A stretch of 64,000 nt of DNA from Lederbergia lenta NBRC 16444 (GTDB lineage Bacteria; Bacillota; Bacilli; Bacillales; Bacillaceae_C). The notes under the pieces are model-generated. The model was not told where the DNA came from. It was given only the letters and a program-made list of their open reading frames with translations, and did not search any database. Made by a program: the position numbers and the translations under genes. Below are positions 34,736 through 44,429 of this stretch, piece by piece. Position 1 is the stretch's first letter, and every line of letters starts with the position of its first letter. The stretch covers positions 1,984,001 through 2,048,000 of the forward strand of contig NZ_BCVC01000001.1 of the NCBI RefSeq assembly GCF_001591545.1, read 5' to 3'.

Positions 34736-36202
34736 TTAATAGTCAAATCTTGATGTAATCATCTTCTTACGAGTAAAGAAATTAACACCATCTTTTCCAT
34801 TCACATGAAGATCCCCATAAAACGAGTCTTTCCAGCCTGAAAACGGGAAAAAAGCCATCGTTGCAGGCACCCCTACATTTATTCCCAGCATTCCTGCATC
34901 TGCTTCTTCTCTAAATTGTCTTACTGCTTTTGCATCTTTTGTATAAATTGTTGCGCCATTTCCATAGCGTGATTTCCTAATAAATTCAAGTCCTTCATCT
35001 AAATCATTTGCACGTAACAAGCTTAGGACCGGTGCAAAAATTTCATCCTTCGCAATCGTCATTTCAGGAGTCACATAATCAAATATCGTTGAGCCTAAAA
35101 AAGTCCCTTCTTGTATTTCATCCATTTCCTTACGACCATCTCGAATAAGAGACGCGCCTTCTTCCAATCCTGTCTTGATATAATTCAATACTTTCACGCG
35201 ATGAGAATCTCTTATTATAGGAGTTAATAAAACTTCATCATCTAGTCCACTTCCAATGATTAATTCATCCGCCTTCTGTTTAAGCACTTTAACGAATTTG
35301 TCATTATCACCTACGACAACTACTGCACTACATGCCATACAACGTTGCCCCGCACTTCCATATGCCGAACTGATTACATGCGAAACAGCCTTATCTATAT
35401 CGGCATCTGGCATAACGATGTGATGGTTTTTTGCGCCTGACAGAGCTTGAACACGCTTTCCTTTTGCAGCCGCCCGTTCATATACATACTTAGCAACTGG
35501 TTGGGAGCCAACAAAAGAAATCGCCTTTACATCTTCATGATCAAGTAGTCCATTTACAACATCATGTGCACCGTGAACAATATTTAAGACTCCTTTTGGG
35601 GCGCCTGCTTGTGAAAATAGCTCAACAAGCTCACTAGCAAGCATAGGGGTACGTTCGGAAGGCTTTAACACGAATGTATTCCCGCATGCAATTGCCAAAG
35701 GGAACATCCACAATGGAACCATCATTGGAAAGTTAAATGGAGTAATCCCACCAATAACACCTAGAGGATAACGGAACATCTCTGAATCTATATTTTCCGC
35801 AATATTCGATAATGTCTCACCCATCATTAAAGTAGGGGTACCCGCAGCAAACTCAACACATTCAATTCCTCTTTGTACTTCACCATACGCTTCTTTATAT
35901 GCCTTTCCATTTTCTTGTACTACTAGTTTGGCTAATTTTTCGTGATTTTCTGTTAAGAGATAATGATATTTATATAATATTCTTGCTCGTTTAGGAACGG
36001 GAACATTTTTCCAAGTCTTAAAAGCTTCATTCGCAGCACTTACCGCTTGATCTACATCTTCTTTCGTGGAAATTGGTACGTTTGCCAATACTTCACCAGT
36101 TGCAGGATTAGGTACGTCCAGTGTTTCCGTACTTATTGCAGCAACCCACTCACCATTAATATAGTTTTTTAATACTGCTGTATCTTTATTGATTACTGTC
36201 AT
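34736..36202 (-). CDS. mmsA: CoA-acylating (methyl)malonate-semialdehyde dehydrogenase
   Basis: A 488-residue ALDH-superfamily enzyme. Landmarks: YINGEWV, PFNFPMMVPLWMFPLA, SFVGSQPVAKYVYERAAAKG, and the catalytic cysteine in GSAGQRCMACSA, typical of MmsA/IolA. It oxidises malonate or methylmalonate semialdehyde to acetyl- or propionyl-CoA with NAD+ and CoA. In this cluster it finishes pyrimidine breakdown after the aminotransferase, whose gene starts 22 bases downstream. The ribosome site is AGGAGG. IolA-type myo-inositol use is possible, but no iol genes are nearby. Confidence 0.93.
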   Translation of the reverse strand: MTVINKDTAVLKNYINGEWVAAISTETLDVPNPATGEVLANVPISTKEDVDQAVSAANEAFKTWKNVPVPKRARILYKYHYLLTENHEKLAKLVVQENGKAYKEAYGEVQRGIECVEFAAGTPTLMMGETLSNIAENIDSEMFRYPLGVIGGITPFNFPMMVPLWMFPLAIACGNTFVLKPSERTPMLASELVELFSQAGAPKGVLNIVHGAHDVVNGLLDHEDVKAISFVGSQPVAKYVYERAAAKGKRVQALSGAKNHHIVMPDADIDKAVSHVISSAYGSAGQRCMACSAVVVVGDNDKFVKVLKQKADELIIGSGLDDEVLLTPIIRDSHRVKVLNYIKTGLEEGASLIRDGRKEMDEIQEGTFLGSTIFDYVTPEMTIAKDEIFAPVLSLLRANDLDEGLEFIRKSRYGNGATIYTKDAKAVRQFREEADAGMLGINVGVPATMAFFPFSGWKDSFYGDLHVNGKDGVNFFTRKKMITSRFDY

Positions 36203-36423
36203 GTATATGCAACCTCCTCTTTCCTAATAAATGCTTTATATAAATTATCGCTTATGTGAATCATACTTTCATTAGACAGTTTGTAAAATAACTTAATGGA
36301 TTTGTTCCACATATTGCATGGTAACCTCTTATTCTTTTCCATAATGGTTAGAAAAACACAAAGTATGATAACGAGAGAAATGCTAGTACCTCCGTCGCCA
36401 TTCTGGCCCTGTCTAACTTTGAT

Positions 36424-38061
36424 TTAAAATGCTTCCAGATCCAATTCTTCCGTTTGTTTGGACGAAGTTAAAAATTCATGAGACAAAATCATCATTTCAA
36501 TTACTAATCTTTTTTCAGGTTGCATAAAATCCTCGCCAAGTAATTTTTCTAACTTTTGAATGCGATGATACAGTGTTTGTCTAACAATAAATAATCTTTT
36601 TGCTGTTTCTTGTTTTGAACCATTACAGGATAAATATGTTTTTAATGTTTCCATGAGCTTACCGTTATATTTTTTGTCATAGTGAATGATTGATTCTAAA
36701 TACTCGTAGACAATTTCATTTAAATTTAATTGTTGATTTAATAAATATATGAAACGAAAGATATGGAGATCATCATAAAAGTGACTGTCTGATCGATTAG
36801 GTAGTTTCTCCTGAATGCGGATAGTTTCTAAAGCCGTTTCATAGCTTTTATAAAGACTTGTTAAATTTTTCTCGTATTTTCCTATTCCTATTAATTGATT
36901 AAATGTATGATTTACCATAGGTGATTCAGAGCTTTTTAATCTATGAATGCCTTCTTCTATTCTTTCTTTCCATGGAACTGCCATCCTTTCATTTATGAGG
37001 ATAAAAACAAGTGTATTTCTTTTTTCAATAGCAAAAAGGGAAAAACCTTGTTGCTCAAAGATCGATCTAAAATACAATTTGAAATATGTTAAATCTACAT
37101 TTGTCATCTTTGCAAGTGTGTCCAGCTTATATATGCATACAAGCGCCCCTTTTGGCTTTATATGGGGTGTATGATAGGCAAGGTATTCATTAATAGACTC
37201 TTCACTTTTTTCGTTTTCTAACCAACCATTTAGCCATTCAGTCTCTTCAACCCTGCGTTTCTCTTCCACATAAAGGTTTCGTAATAAAAATTGAGCTAAA
37301 GCTGTTGCTGTTCTATCTAAAATAAGTTGGTCATACTCTGTTAAAGTTCTTTCATCAGACATTATGATAAGTTCAGCATAGTTTTCACCTAGTAAATGAA
37401 TTGGTATTTTAGCTATAGAGCGGGATGTGTGGGTTAAAGAGTTGGGCATTGTATCATTATTTCTTGCTATTAAATTTAAGAGCGTCTTTCGCCTATGTCC
37501 GATTATTTCTGGTATAAATTGTGTTTCTTCATTGCTAAATACGATAATTACCTGGACTTGTAAATACTGTTGAATACATTTGAGGATTTCATGATGATGT
37601 TCAAACGTCAGTAGCTCTTTATTCAATGCTTGAGAGTATCTTTCTAGGTTTGAAATCATTTCATATTGATGGTTGATGAGGAGTGCATGAATATCTTGCG
37701 TTATTTTCACAAAAGGAACTTCCTTATGAAATAGAATGATAGGAAACTGAGCTTCATTTGCAATATCGATCATTTCTTGTGGGATCAATGAGGTGTATGT
37801 ACCTATTTCAATGCAAAGACCGGCCGCTTGCGAGTCAATTAATTGTTCTAGTAGATATACGAAATTCCCTTCTTTTTCCTTCCAAGCAATCCCTGTAGAT
37901 AGAATTAATTCATTTCCATTTAATAGATCGCGTATATTAGTTACTTCCACTACATGAACCCATTTTACCAAACGGCTTAGCCCATCGACACCCGCTATTA
38001 CTTCAACATTTTCAAAATGCTTTCTTCCTAGTATATCTTTTACTGTAATATAAGATTTCAC
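36424..38061 (-). CDS. PucR-family transcriptional regulator
   Basis: A 545-residue protein with the N-terminal PucR domain (VKDILGRKHFENVEVIAGVD; LSTGIAWKEKEG) over about 120 residues, a long middle region, and a C-terminal helix-turn-helix of the PucR/CdaR type (YLSCNGSKQETAKRLFIVRQ, then TLYHRIQKLEKLLG). PucR proteins activate purine or pyrimidine catabolic genes in response to a pathway metabolite. Start GTG 38061 lies behind AGAGGGTG. Its position between the upper (permease/PreTA/HydA) and lower (MmsA/transaminase/Ald) genes makes both likely targets. Confidence 0.92.
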   Translation of the reverse strand: MKSYITVKDILGRKHFENVEVIAGVDGLSRLVKWVHVVEVTNIRDLLNGNELILSTGIAWKEKEGNFVYLLEQLIDSQAAGLCIEIGTYTSLIPQEMIDIANEAQFPIILFHKEVPFVKITQDIHALLINHQYEMISNLERYSQALNKELLTFEHHHEILKCIQQYLQVQVIIVFSNEETQFIPEIIGHRRKTLLNLIARNNDTMPNSLTHTSRSIAKIPIHLLGENYAELIIMSDERTLTEYDQLILDRTATALAQFLLRNLYVEEKRRVEETEWLNGWLENEKSEESINEYLAYHTPHIKPKGALVCIYKLDTLAKMTNVDLTYFKLYFRSIFEQQGFSLFAIEKRNTLVFILINERMAVPWKERIEEGIHRLKSSESPMVNHTFNQLIGIGKYEKNLTSLYKSYETALETIRIQEKLPNRSDSHFYDDLHIFRFIYLLNQQLNLNEIVYEYLESIIHYDKKYNGKLMETLKTYLSCNGSKQETAKRLFIVRQTLYHRIQKLEKLLGEDFMQPEKRLVIEMMILSHEFLTSSKQTEELDLEAF

Positions 38062-38186
38062 TTTACATGCACCCTCTTATATTCATTTTTGAATTGTTAT
38101 TATTATTATAAGCTAAATACGTATGCTTATGAGGGTAATCGCAAATCCTTTCATACTATTCTAATATATCTGGATAATCGACAAAA

Positions 38187-38217
38187 AAACTGATAAATAC
38201 TTTTTATTTATCAGTTT
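38187..38217 (-). terminator. Terminator of the upper pyrimidine operon
   Basis: AAACTGATAAATA pairs perfectly with TATTTATCAGTTT; seven T follow on the minus strand. It lies within the 345-base gap between the small gene and the PucR gene; nothing else is seen there. Confidence 0.85.
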
Positions 38218-38406
38218 GAATCAATTTCATAATAGATACATTCATATGGAAATCTAATAAAGTTGATTTCCGCTCCAATCAATGAAGTTAAAGCCTCCTG
38301 AGTGCACTTTCATGTAATATTTTAGTATATCGCCCAGATTAAGAAATTAAGAAATTAGGAAATTAACTCAGTTTTTATATACAATAGAATTTTACTTTTC
38401 TACTTA

Positions 38407-38619
38407 TTACTTTATTAACAGAGACGAAAAATATTTGCGTCCATCCGCGGTAGATATATGAAGCGTTTCACTTACATTTTTGTTATTTTCACCTATATAC
38501 TTTTCAAATTCAACAAAAGCTCCACTTAAATTTTCAATAATACTTTTAATTTTATACCCTTCATGTACTAATAGGTCTATTCGATCCCTCTCTTGTAAGA
38601 ATGCTTGATAATCAGACAT
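38407..38619 (-). CDS. Small protein at the end of the pyrimidine-degradation operon
   Basis: A 70-residue soluble protein (YQAFLQERDRIDLLVHEGYK; NLSGAFVEFEKYIGENN; TLHISTADGRKYFSSLL) with no recognised family. AGGAGAGTG precedes the ATG. It follows the NCS1 permease by 24 bases and ends the operon, before a terminator. Similar small proteins appear to travel with this operon in other Bacillaceae (recollection, not checked); a role in enzyme assembly or regulation would be a guess. Confidence 0.6.
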   Translation of the reverse strand: MSDYQAFLQERDRIDLLVHEGYKIKSIIENLSGAFVEFEKYIGENNKNVSETLHISTADGRKYFSSLLIK

Positions 38620-38643
38620 ATTGATTACACTCTCCTTTACTTT

Positions 38644-40116
38644 TTACAAGTGTGTGTTTACATTCTCAGGGCCTGCAGATACTTTTGGGTCTATATTAAT
38701 CTCCCAATCACGTCCAACGGTAATCCCTAAATACTTTTCATCATTTGGATCTTCGATTTCAGACTGCCTATATTTCTTAAACCACCAATATTTTGCTAAC
38801 ACATAATAGATAACAGCGCCTGCCACAAAACCGACAATAAAGGAATATGCTGATAAATAATAGGCGGCGAATCCTCCAATCACCCATGCAATGATTCCTG
38901 CCATATTAAATCCATTCATATATTTATATTGGCCATTATTTTCATACAGTTCATGTACATTTACTCGTCTCTTGCGAAGCACATAATAGTCTGTAAATAG
39001 AATGCCAACAATCGCAGATAAGATTCCCCCTATAATAAGCAATGCCGGAATAATAATATCAAATAGACTCCACGGCTGAACGACTATTCCAATAATGCCT
39101 GCTACCAATACTGCTGCCCAAAATGGCACTTTTGGCCCTCCTACATTCGAAAAGATTGTGGCGGCAGGGATAACGTTGGCAGAAGTATTTGTGGACCATT
39201 GTGCGAACACGATCATTAATAAAAGAATGCCGAGAACAAAGCCACTTGCCGCTTCTTGCAGTGCAACAACAGGATCAAAATTTGATACAGCAATATATGA
39301 AACTGCCCCGATAATAATCATAAATGTATTTACGATGGGCATGACGATAATACTACCCACTATTTGTGATTTATTTCGTTTAAACCAGTTTCGTTCATTT
39401 TTGGGGGCTTTAAAGAATCTAGATAAAGAAGGCATATCAGCAGCCAACGTTGCCCAAAATCCCATATTACTCATGATGACGACCATAAAAGCGGTTATTG
39501 CAGCACCACCTGTAACAGGGCTTTCCACCCATCCCCAGACTTCTCTTCCTTGTTCCATGGCTTGATCGGAAAGTGAAACATACATCCATGAAGAAATGAT
39601 AATAATAATTGGTGCGGCCAAATCTGCAAATCTTTCAATCGCCTTAATTCCTAAGGCTGTATTTATTAGTTGTGCTGCTGCAAATAATAAGAAACAAATA
39701 AACCAATTATTAAATCCAAAAAGTATATTTAATATCCCATTCATTGCAGTTGCTCCAAAATACGTGTTGAGCCCAAACCAACATGCCGCTGTAATACCAC
39801 GTACCAAAGACGGAATATGTGTACCTATTGTTCCAAATGGAGCTCGCATATAGACCGGGAAAGAAAGACCATGCTCTATTCCGATATCGCCGATGATAGT
39901 CATAAAGATTCCGATCGCAACAGATCCAATAATCGTTGCAACTACAACCCAACCTAAAGATAAACTTTGTACTCCCGAACCGCCAATTGCAAATGCTGCC
40001 AAAACTACTGCCATTCCTACCCAAATTACCGCAAACCCTTTAGCGCCTATATTTCTATCACCATGTGCAATTGGAAGTAAATCTGAAGACTTTAGATAAT
40101 TTCCACTCTGCTTCAT
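38644..40116 (-). CDS. NCS1-family nucleobase:cation symporter
   Basis: A 490-residue protein with about 12 membrane helices, like the hydantoin/allantoin/uracil transporters (Mhp1, PucI). Family motifs include SSDLLPIAHGDRNIGAKGF (N-terminal entry), FPVYMRAPFGTIGTHIPSLV (helix 3 region) and QWSTNTSANVIPAA (helix 8, substrate Asn). In this operon the probable substrate is uracil, thymine or a dihydropyrimidine/hydantoin. It is the second permease of the cluster. The C-terminus has a 45-residue cytosolic tail. Confidence 0.9.
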   Translation of the reverse strand: MKQSGNYLKSSDLLPIAHGDRNIGAKGFAVIWVGMAVVLAAFAIGGSGVQSLSLGWVVVATIIGSVAIGIFMTIIGDIGIEHGLSFPVYMRAPFGTIGTHIPSLVRGITAACWFGLNTYFGATAMNGILNILFGFNNWFICFLLFAAAQLINTALGIKAIERFADLAAPIIIIISSWMYVSLSDQAMEQGREVWGWVESPVTGGAAITAFMVVIMSNMGFWATLAADMPSLSRFFKAPKNERNWFKRNKSQIVGSIIVMPIVNTFMIIIGAVSYIAVSNFDPVVALQEAASGFVLGILLLMIVFAQWSTNTSANVIPAATIFSNVGGPKVPFWAAVLVAGIIGIVVQPWSLFDIIIPALLIIGGILSAIVGILFTDYYVLRKRRVNVHELYENNGQYKYMNGFNMAGIIAWVIGGFAAYYLSAYSFIVGFVAGAVIYYVLAKYWWFKKYRQSEIEDPNDEKYLGITVGRDWEINIDPKVSAGPENVNTHL

Positions 40117-40224
40117 GAATACACCTCTTTTTCCGCTAAATGGTTTTTACACGAAGGGCTCTATGGCATTAAAATGGAGGATCATTCTCCATCTGGGTTC
40201 ATTCATTTTGCGAAATAAAATGAA

Positions 40225-41547
40225 TTAAGCAACGGTATTATTACTATCTTCCTTCTGCGTCTCATAAATATCTACATCCTCCGGAACCTCTCCACCTGGA
40301 AGAAAAACATTCAATAAGACACCTAATATGGCGGATAGCGCCATGGCATGTATTTCGAAGTTCTCAGTAAACTTTAAGGTTGCTCCTCCAATACCAATTA
40401 CTAGAATTACTGAGGAAATGATCAGATTTCTTTTATCACCAAGGTCTACCTTACTATCAACTAGCATCCTTAATCCAGATGCCGCGATTATTCCAAATAG
40501 AAGGATAGAAATCCCTCCCATAACTGGAGTCGGAATAGAGCTAATAAGTGCAGTGATTTTACCGATAAATCCAAAGACAATCGCTAAAACAGCTGCGCCA
40601 CCTATCACGAATACACTAAATACTCGAGTAATTGCTAAAACCCCAATGTTTTCACCATACGTGGTATTCGGTGGACCGCCTATTAAAGATGCAAGCATTG
40701 TAGCAACACCATCACCCATAATTGATCGGTGCAAACCTGGTCTTTGAATTAAATCTTTTTGAACAACTTTACTTAAGACCATTTGATGACCAATATGCTC
40801 AGATAATGTGACGATTGAGACAGGTATCATTAAAGTGATGATACTCCAAGATAGACTAGGCGTATAATTTACAAAAGGAATGAGAAAGTCTGGCATTTCC
40901 AAAATACCTGCTGCTTTAACTCCTGTTAAATCCACTAACCCGATCGCTGAAGCGTACAGATATCCTCCAAATATACCTATTAACACAGGTATTAGGTTAA
41001 GGAACCCTTTTAAGAAGATCGAACTAAGAACAACAATCGCAAGCGTGACTAATGCTACAGAAAAGTATAGTAAACTATAATTTCCCTCAGGATTATTCAT
41101 TGCCATTCCAATAGCAGTAGGTGCTAAACTTAAGCCAATAACGACAATAACCGGTCCAACAACAACTGGTGGCAAAATTCTCACAAGCCACTTATGACCA
41201 GTAGCTTTAATGACTATTGCTACAACCCCATATACTAGACCAGCTAAAAAGCTTCCTACCATTGCCGCACCTGGTCCTCCTGCTGCTGTAGCAGCAATGA
41301 TTGGTACGATGAAAGCGAAGGACGAACCAACATACGCTGGAACTTGACCTTTTGTGATCAAAAGAAAGGCAAGTGTTCCTAATCCACTGGAAATAAGAGC
41401 AACCCCAGGACTTAACCCCACTAAGTATGGAACTAGAATCGTTGCACCAAACATCGCAAATAAATGTTGTATACTTAGGACTAAAAACTTTCCGGGTGGC
41501 GGAGATTCATGTATCCCTAAAACAACTTCCGATTTTTCGTTACTCAT
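40225..41547 (-). CDS. Uracil/xanthine permease, NCS2 (UraA) family
   Basis: About 440 residues with 12-14 membrane helices. The NCS2 signature is present: SIQHLFAMFGATILVPYLVG at the start, VPAYVGSSFAFIVPI (helix 3 beta-strand), LSEHIGHQMVLSKVV (His/Glu of the proton/substrate site in helix 8) and GGPPNTTYGENIGVLAIT in helix 10. It takes up uracil by proton symport. The frame extends upstream, but AGAGGGGGAG precedes ATG 41547. It lies between hydA and the NCS1 permease in the catabolic operon, so it serves degradation rather than salvage. Confidence 0.92.
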   Translation of the reverse strand: MSNEKSEVVLGIHESPPPGKFLVLSIQHLFAMFGATILVPYLVGLSPGVALISSGLGTLAFLLITKGQVPAYVGSSFAFIVPIIAATAAGGPGAAMVGSFLAGLVYGVVAIVIKATGHKWLVRILPPVVVGPVIVVIGLSLAPTAIGMAMNNPEGNYSLLYFSVALVTLAIVVLSSIFLKGFLNLIPVLIGIFGGYLYASAIGLVDLTGVKAAGILEMPDFLIPFVNYTPSLSWSIITLMIPVSIVTLSEHIGHQMVLSKVVQKDLIQRPGLHRSIMGDGVATMLASLIGGPPNTTYGENIGVLAITRVFSVFVIGGAAVLAIVFGFIGKITALISSIPTPVMGGISILLFGIIAASGLRMLVDSKVDLGDKRNLIISSVILVIGIGGATLKFTENFEIHAMALSAILGVLLNVFLPGGEVPEDVDIYETQKEDSNNTVA

Positions 41548-41660
41548 TTCTGCTCCCCCTCTCCAATTGGCAAAACATTCCGAATAATCAAGATGCAATA
41601 AAGGGGGAGGATTTTCTTTATTATACCTCCACCTATGAACGAAAATGTTTTATGAAATTC

Positions 41661-43079
41661 TTAATGAGTGAATGTCTTCTTTTCTTTCTCTTTAGCATTA
41701 GTCTCGTATTTAGCACGTTTCAAATAGCGCCCCATTCCTATATTACCAACGAAATTTTTGTCGCGGATAACAAATTCTCCTCGTGACAGAACAGTAACAG
41801 GTTCTCCAGTGATTTTCATTCCTTCGAAGGCGTTATAATCAACTGCCATATGATGTGTTTCAGCAGAAATAGTTCTTTCCACTGTTGGATCAAAGACGAC
41901 GATGTCTGCATCTGCACCAACCGCTATTGTTCCTTTCTTAGGATATAATCCAAATAATTTAGCAACTCTTGTTGATGTAATGTCAACAAACTGATTTAAT
42001 GTGATTCTTCCTTTTCTTACTCCTTCTGAGAAAAATACACTTAACCTATCCTCTATAAATGGTCCTCCATTTGGGATTTTTGAAAAATCGCCTTTTCCAA
42101 GATCTTTTTGTCCATTAAAATCGAATGAGCATTGATCAGATCCTAATGTTTGAAGTTGACCCGTTTTAAGAGCAGTCCATAAAACATTTTGATTCCATTT
42201 TTCACGAAGTGGTGGAGACCAGACATATTTAGCACCTTGAAAATCAGGTCTTTCTAAATAGGATTGATCCAATAATAAATATTGCGGACAAGTTTCTCCC
42301 CATATATCAATTCCCTTACTTCTAGCTTCCGCAATTTTCTTAGCAGCCTCTGCACATGATACATGAACGACATAAAGCTGTGAGTTTGCAAGACCTGTAA
42401 ATATTGCGGCCCTTTCCGTTGCCTCGCCTTCTATTTCCGGTGGTCTTGTTAGGGCATGGTAGATCGGATCAGTATTTCCATGTTCTAAAGCTTCCTTAGT
42501 TAAGTAATCGATCACATCCCCGTTTTCAGCATGAACCATAACGAGTGCACCAAGTTCTTTTGCAGCAATAAGCGTCTGGAAGAGTGTTTCATCATCAGCT
42601 TGAAGCACATTTTTATACGCCATAAATACTTTAAATGATGTAATACCTTCATCATCAATGACAGATGGCAGTTCTTCTAATACTGCATCGTTTACCTCCC
42701 CAATCATAAGATGGAAACCGTAATCGATCACAGCTTTATTTTTCGCTTTTGCATGCCAAGTTGCAATGGCATCTTTTAGTGGCTCTCCCTTATTTGTTAA
42801 ACAAAAATCGATGACTGTTGTCGTACCGCCAAAGGCTGCTGCGATTGTACCCGTTTCGAAATCATCCTTAGTGACTGTTCCTCCGAACGGCATTTCTAAA
42901 TGGGTATGGGGATCTATCCCACCAGGAAACAAATAACATCCGTTCGCATCGATAACTTCGGAGTCTTGAGTAGAAATATTTTCTCCTATCATACTGATTA
43001 CACCATTTTCAATGAGTACATCCGCACTGTACGTATCCGCTGCTGTAACAATTATTCCGTTTTTTATTACTTTTTTCAT
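41661..43079 (-). CDS. hydA: Dihydropyrimidinase
   Basis: A 472-residue cyclic amidohydrolase. Metal site: FPGGIDPHTHLEMPFGG, the carboxylated lysine in SFKVFMAYKN, His in MVHAENGD and VVHVSCAEA, and Asp in LGSDQCSF. These match dihydropyrimidinase/D-hydantoinase. It opens dihydrouracil or dihydrothymine to the N-carbamoyl-beta-amino acid in the cytoplasm. It directly follows preA (35 bases). The next enzyme of the pathway, beta-ureidopropionase, is not adjacent. Confidence 0.95.
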   Translation of the reverse strand: MKKVIKNGIIVTAADTYSADVLIENGVISMIGENISTQDSEVIDANGCYLFPGGIDPHTHLEMPFGGTVTKDDFETGTIAAAFGGTTTVIDFCLTNKGEPLKDAIATWHAKAKNKAVIDYGFHLMIGEVNDAVLEELPSVIDDEGITSFKVFMAYKNVLQADDETLFQTLIAAKELGALVMVHAENGDVIDYLTKEALEHGNTDPIYHALTRPPEIEGEATERAAIFTGLANSQLYVVHVSCAEAAKKIAEARSKGIDIWGETCPQYLLLDQSYLERPDFQGAKYVWSPPLREKWNQNVLWTALKTGQLQTLGSDQCSFDFNGQKDLGKGDFSKIPNGGPFIEDRLSVFFSEGVRKGRITLNQFVDITSTRVAKLFGLYPKKGTIAVGADADIVVFDPTVERTISAETHHMAVDYNAFEGMKITGEPVTVLSRGEFVIRDKNFVGNIGMGRYLKRAKYETNAKEKEKKTFTH

Positions 43080-43114
43080 ACTTCTCCTCCTTTTATTTTT
43101 GAAGATAATCTGAA

Positions 43115-44401
43115 TTATTTACTAACTGCGTCTACACTGCAACCAACAGCACCGATAGCTGTTTGACGTTGATTCCATGTCATTGGCGGGAGTCCGCTTG
43201 GTATTTCAATCATGTCGATCGCCCCATCCACCGGACAGACAATCGAGCATAAATTACAACCAACACAATCCTCTTCTCTTACTTTTAAAATATCGTTTCC
43301 ATTTTCATCTTTAAACATATCAATACATTGGTGTGCCGTATCTTCACATGCAATATGGCATTTATTACAATTAATACAAATATCATTATTAATTTGAGCA
43401 ACGATGTTATAATTGAGATCCAATTCACCCCAGTCAGAATATTTATTGACCGATTTTCCAACGATGTCCATCGCTGAAGCAATCCCTTTTTCGTCTAAAT
43501 AATTATTTAACCCATCAATCATATCTTCGACAATTCTAAAACCATGATGCATCGCCGCTGTACACACTTGTACTCCAGTCGCTCCCATTAACATAAATTC
43601 TACTGCAGATTGCCAATCAGACACTCCGCCTATTCCCGAAATAGGGATATTAATTTTTGGATTTCTCGCACAGTCCCCAACCATGTGTAACGCAATTGGT
43701 TTAACAGCAGGCCCGCAATAACCACCATGAGCACCCTTTCCAGCAACATGTGGAATTGTATCCCATGAATTAATATCGACACCTGCTAAACTATTAATGG
43801 TATTGATCATGCTAATTGCATCTGCTCCACCTTTTACAGCAGATTCTGCCGTTACAGTAATATCTGTAATATTCGGAGTAAGCTTAACAATTACTGGCGT
43901 TTTAGCTGCTTCTTTTGCCCAGTAAGTTTGTTTTTCCACCAATTCAGGCACTTGACCGGATGCAGAACCCATTCCTCTTTCCGCCATCCCATGAGGACAA
44001 CCGAAATTAAGCTCTAAACCATCTACTCCTACATCTTCCACTCTTTTTACAATTTCATGCCATTTCTCTTGCTTTGGTTCTACCATGAGCGAAGCAATAA
44101 TCGCATGATCTGGAAATCGCTTTTTCGTTTCATAAATTTCCTTTAGATTTACTTCAAGAGGTCTGTCAGTGATCAATTCTATATTGTTAAACCCAGCTAC
44201 TTTTTGTCCATTAAAGCTAACTGCAGCAAAACGTGATGATACATTTAAGATAGGGTCTCCTAAAGTTTTCCACACTGCTCCTCCCCATCCAGCTTCGAAC
44301 GCTCTTTGAACTTGATATCCAGAATTTGTTGGAGGAGCAGAAGCTAGCCAAAATGGATTAGGTGATTTAATGCCTGCTAAATTAATACGTAAATCTGCCA
44401 T
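43115..44401 (-). CDS. preA: NAD-dependent dihydropyrimidine dehydrogenase, catalytic subunit PreA
   Basis: A 428-residue FMN protein. The N-terminal 320 residues form a dihydroorotate-dehydrogenase-like barrel (NPFWLASAPPTNSGYQVQRA; ELNFGCPHGMAERGMGSA; VKLTPNITDI; GIGGVSDWQSAVEFMLMGA). The C-terminal 80 residues carry two 4Fe-4S clusters (CINCNKCHIACEDTAHQC; CVGCNLCSIVCPVDGA). It reduces uracil and thymine to the 5,6-dihydro forms, taking electrons from PreT. Its gene starts 29 bases after preT. Confidence 0.96.
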   Translation of the reverse strand: MADLRINLAGIKSPNPFWLASAPPTNSGYQVQRAFEAGWGGAVWKTLGDPILNVSSRFAAVSFNGQKVAGFNNIELITDRPLEVNLKEIYETKKRFPDHAIIASLMVEPKQEKWHEIVKRVEDVGVDGLELNFGCPHGMAERGMGSASGQVPELVEKQTYWAKEAAKTPVIVKLTPNITDITVTAESAVKGGADAISMINTINSLAGVDINSWDTIPHVAGKGAHGGYCGPAVKPIALHMVGDCARNPKINIPISGIGGVSDWQSAVEFMLMGATGVQVCTAAMHHGFRIVEDMIDGLNNYLDEKGIASAMDIVGKSVNKYSDWGELDLNYNIVAQINNDICINCNKCHIACEDTAHQCIDMFKDENGNDILKVREEDCVGCNLCSIVCPVDGAIDMIEIPSGLPPMTWNQRQTAIGAVGCSVDAVSK

Positions 44402-44429
44402 TTATTTATACCCCCTTTATATACTTTTC

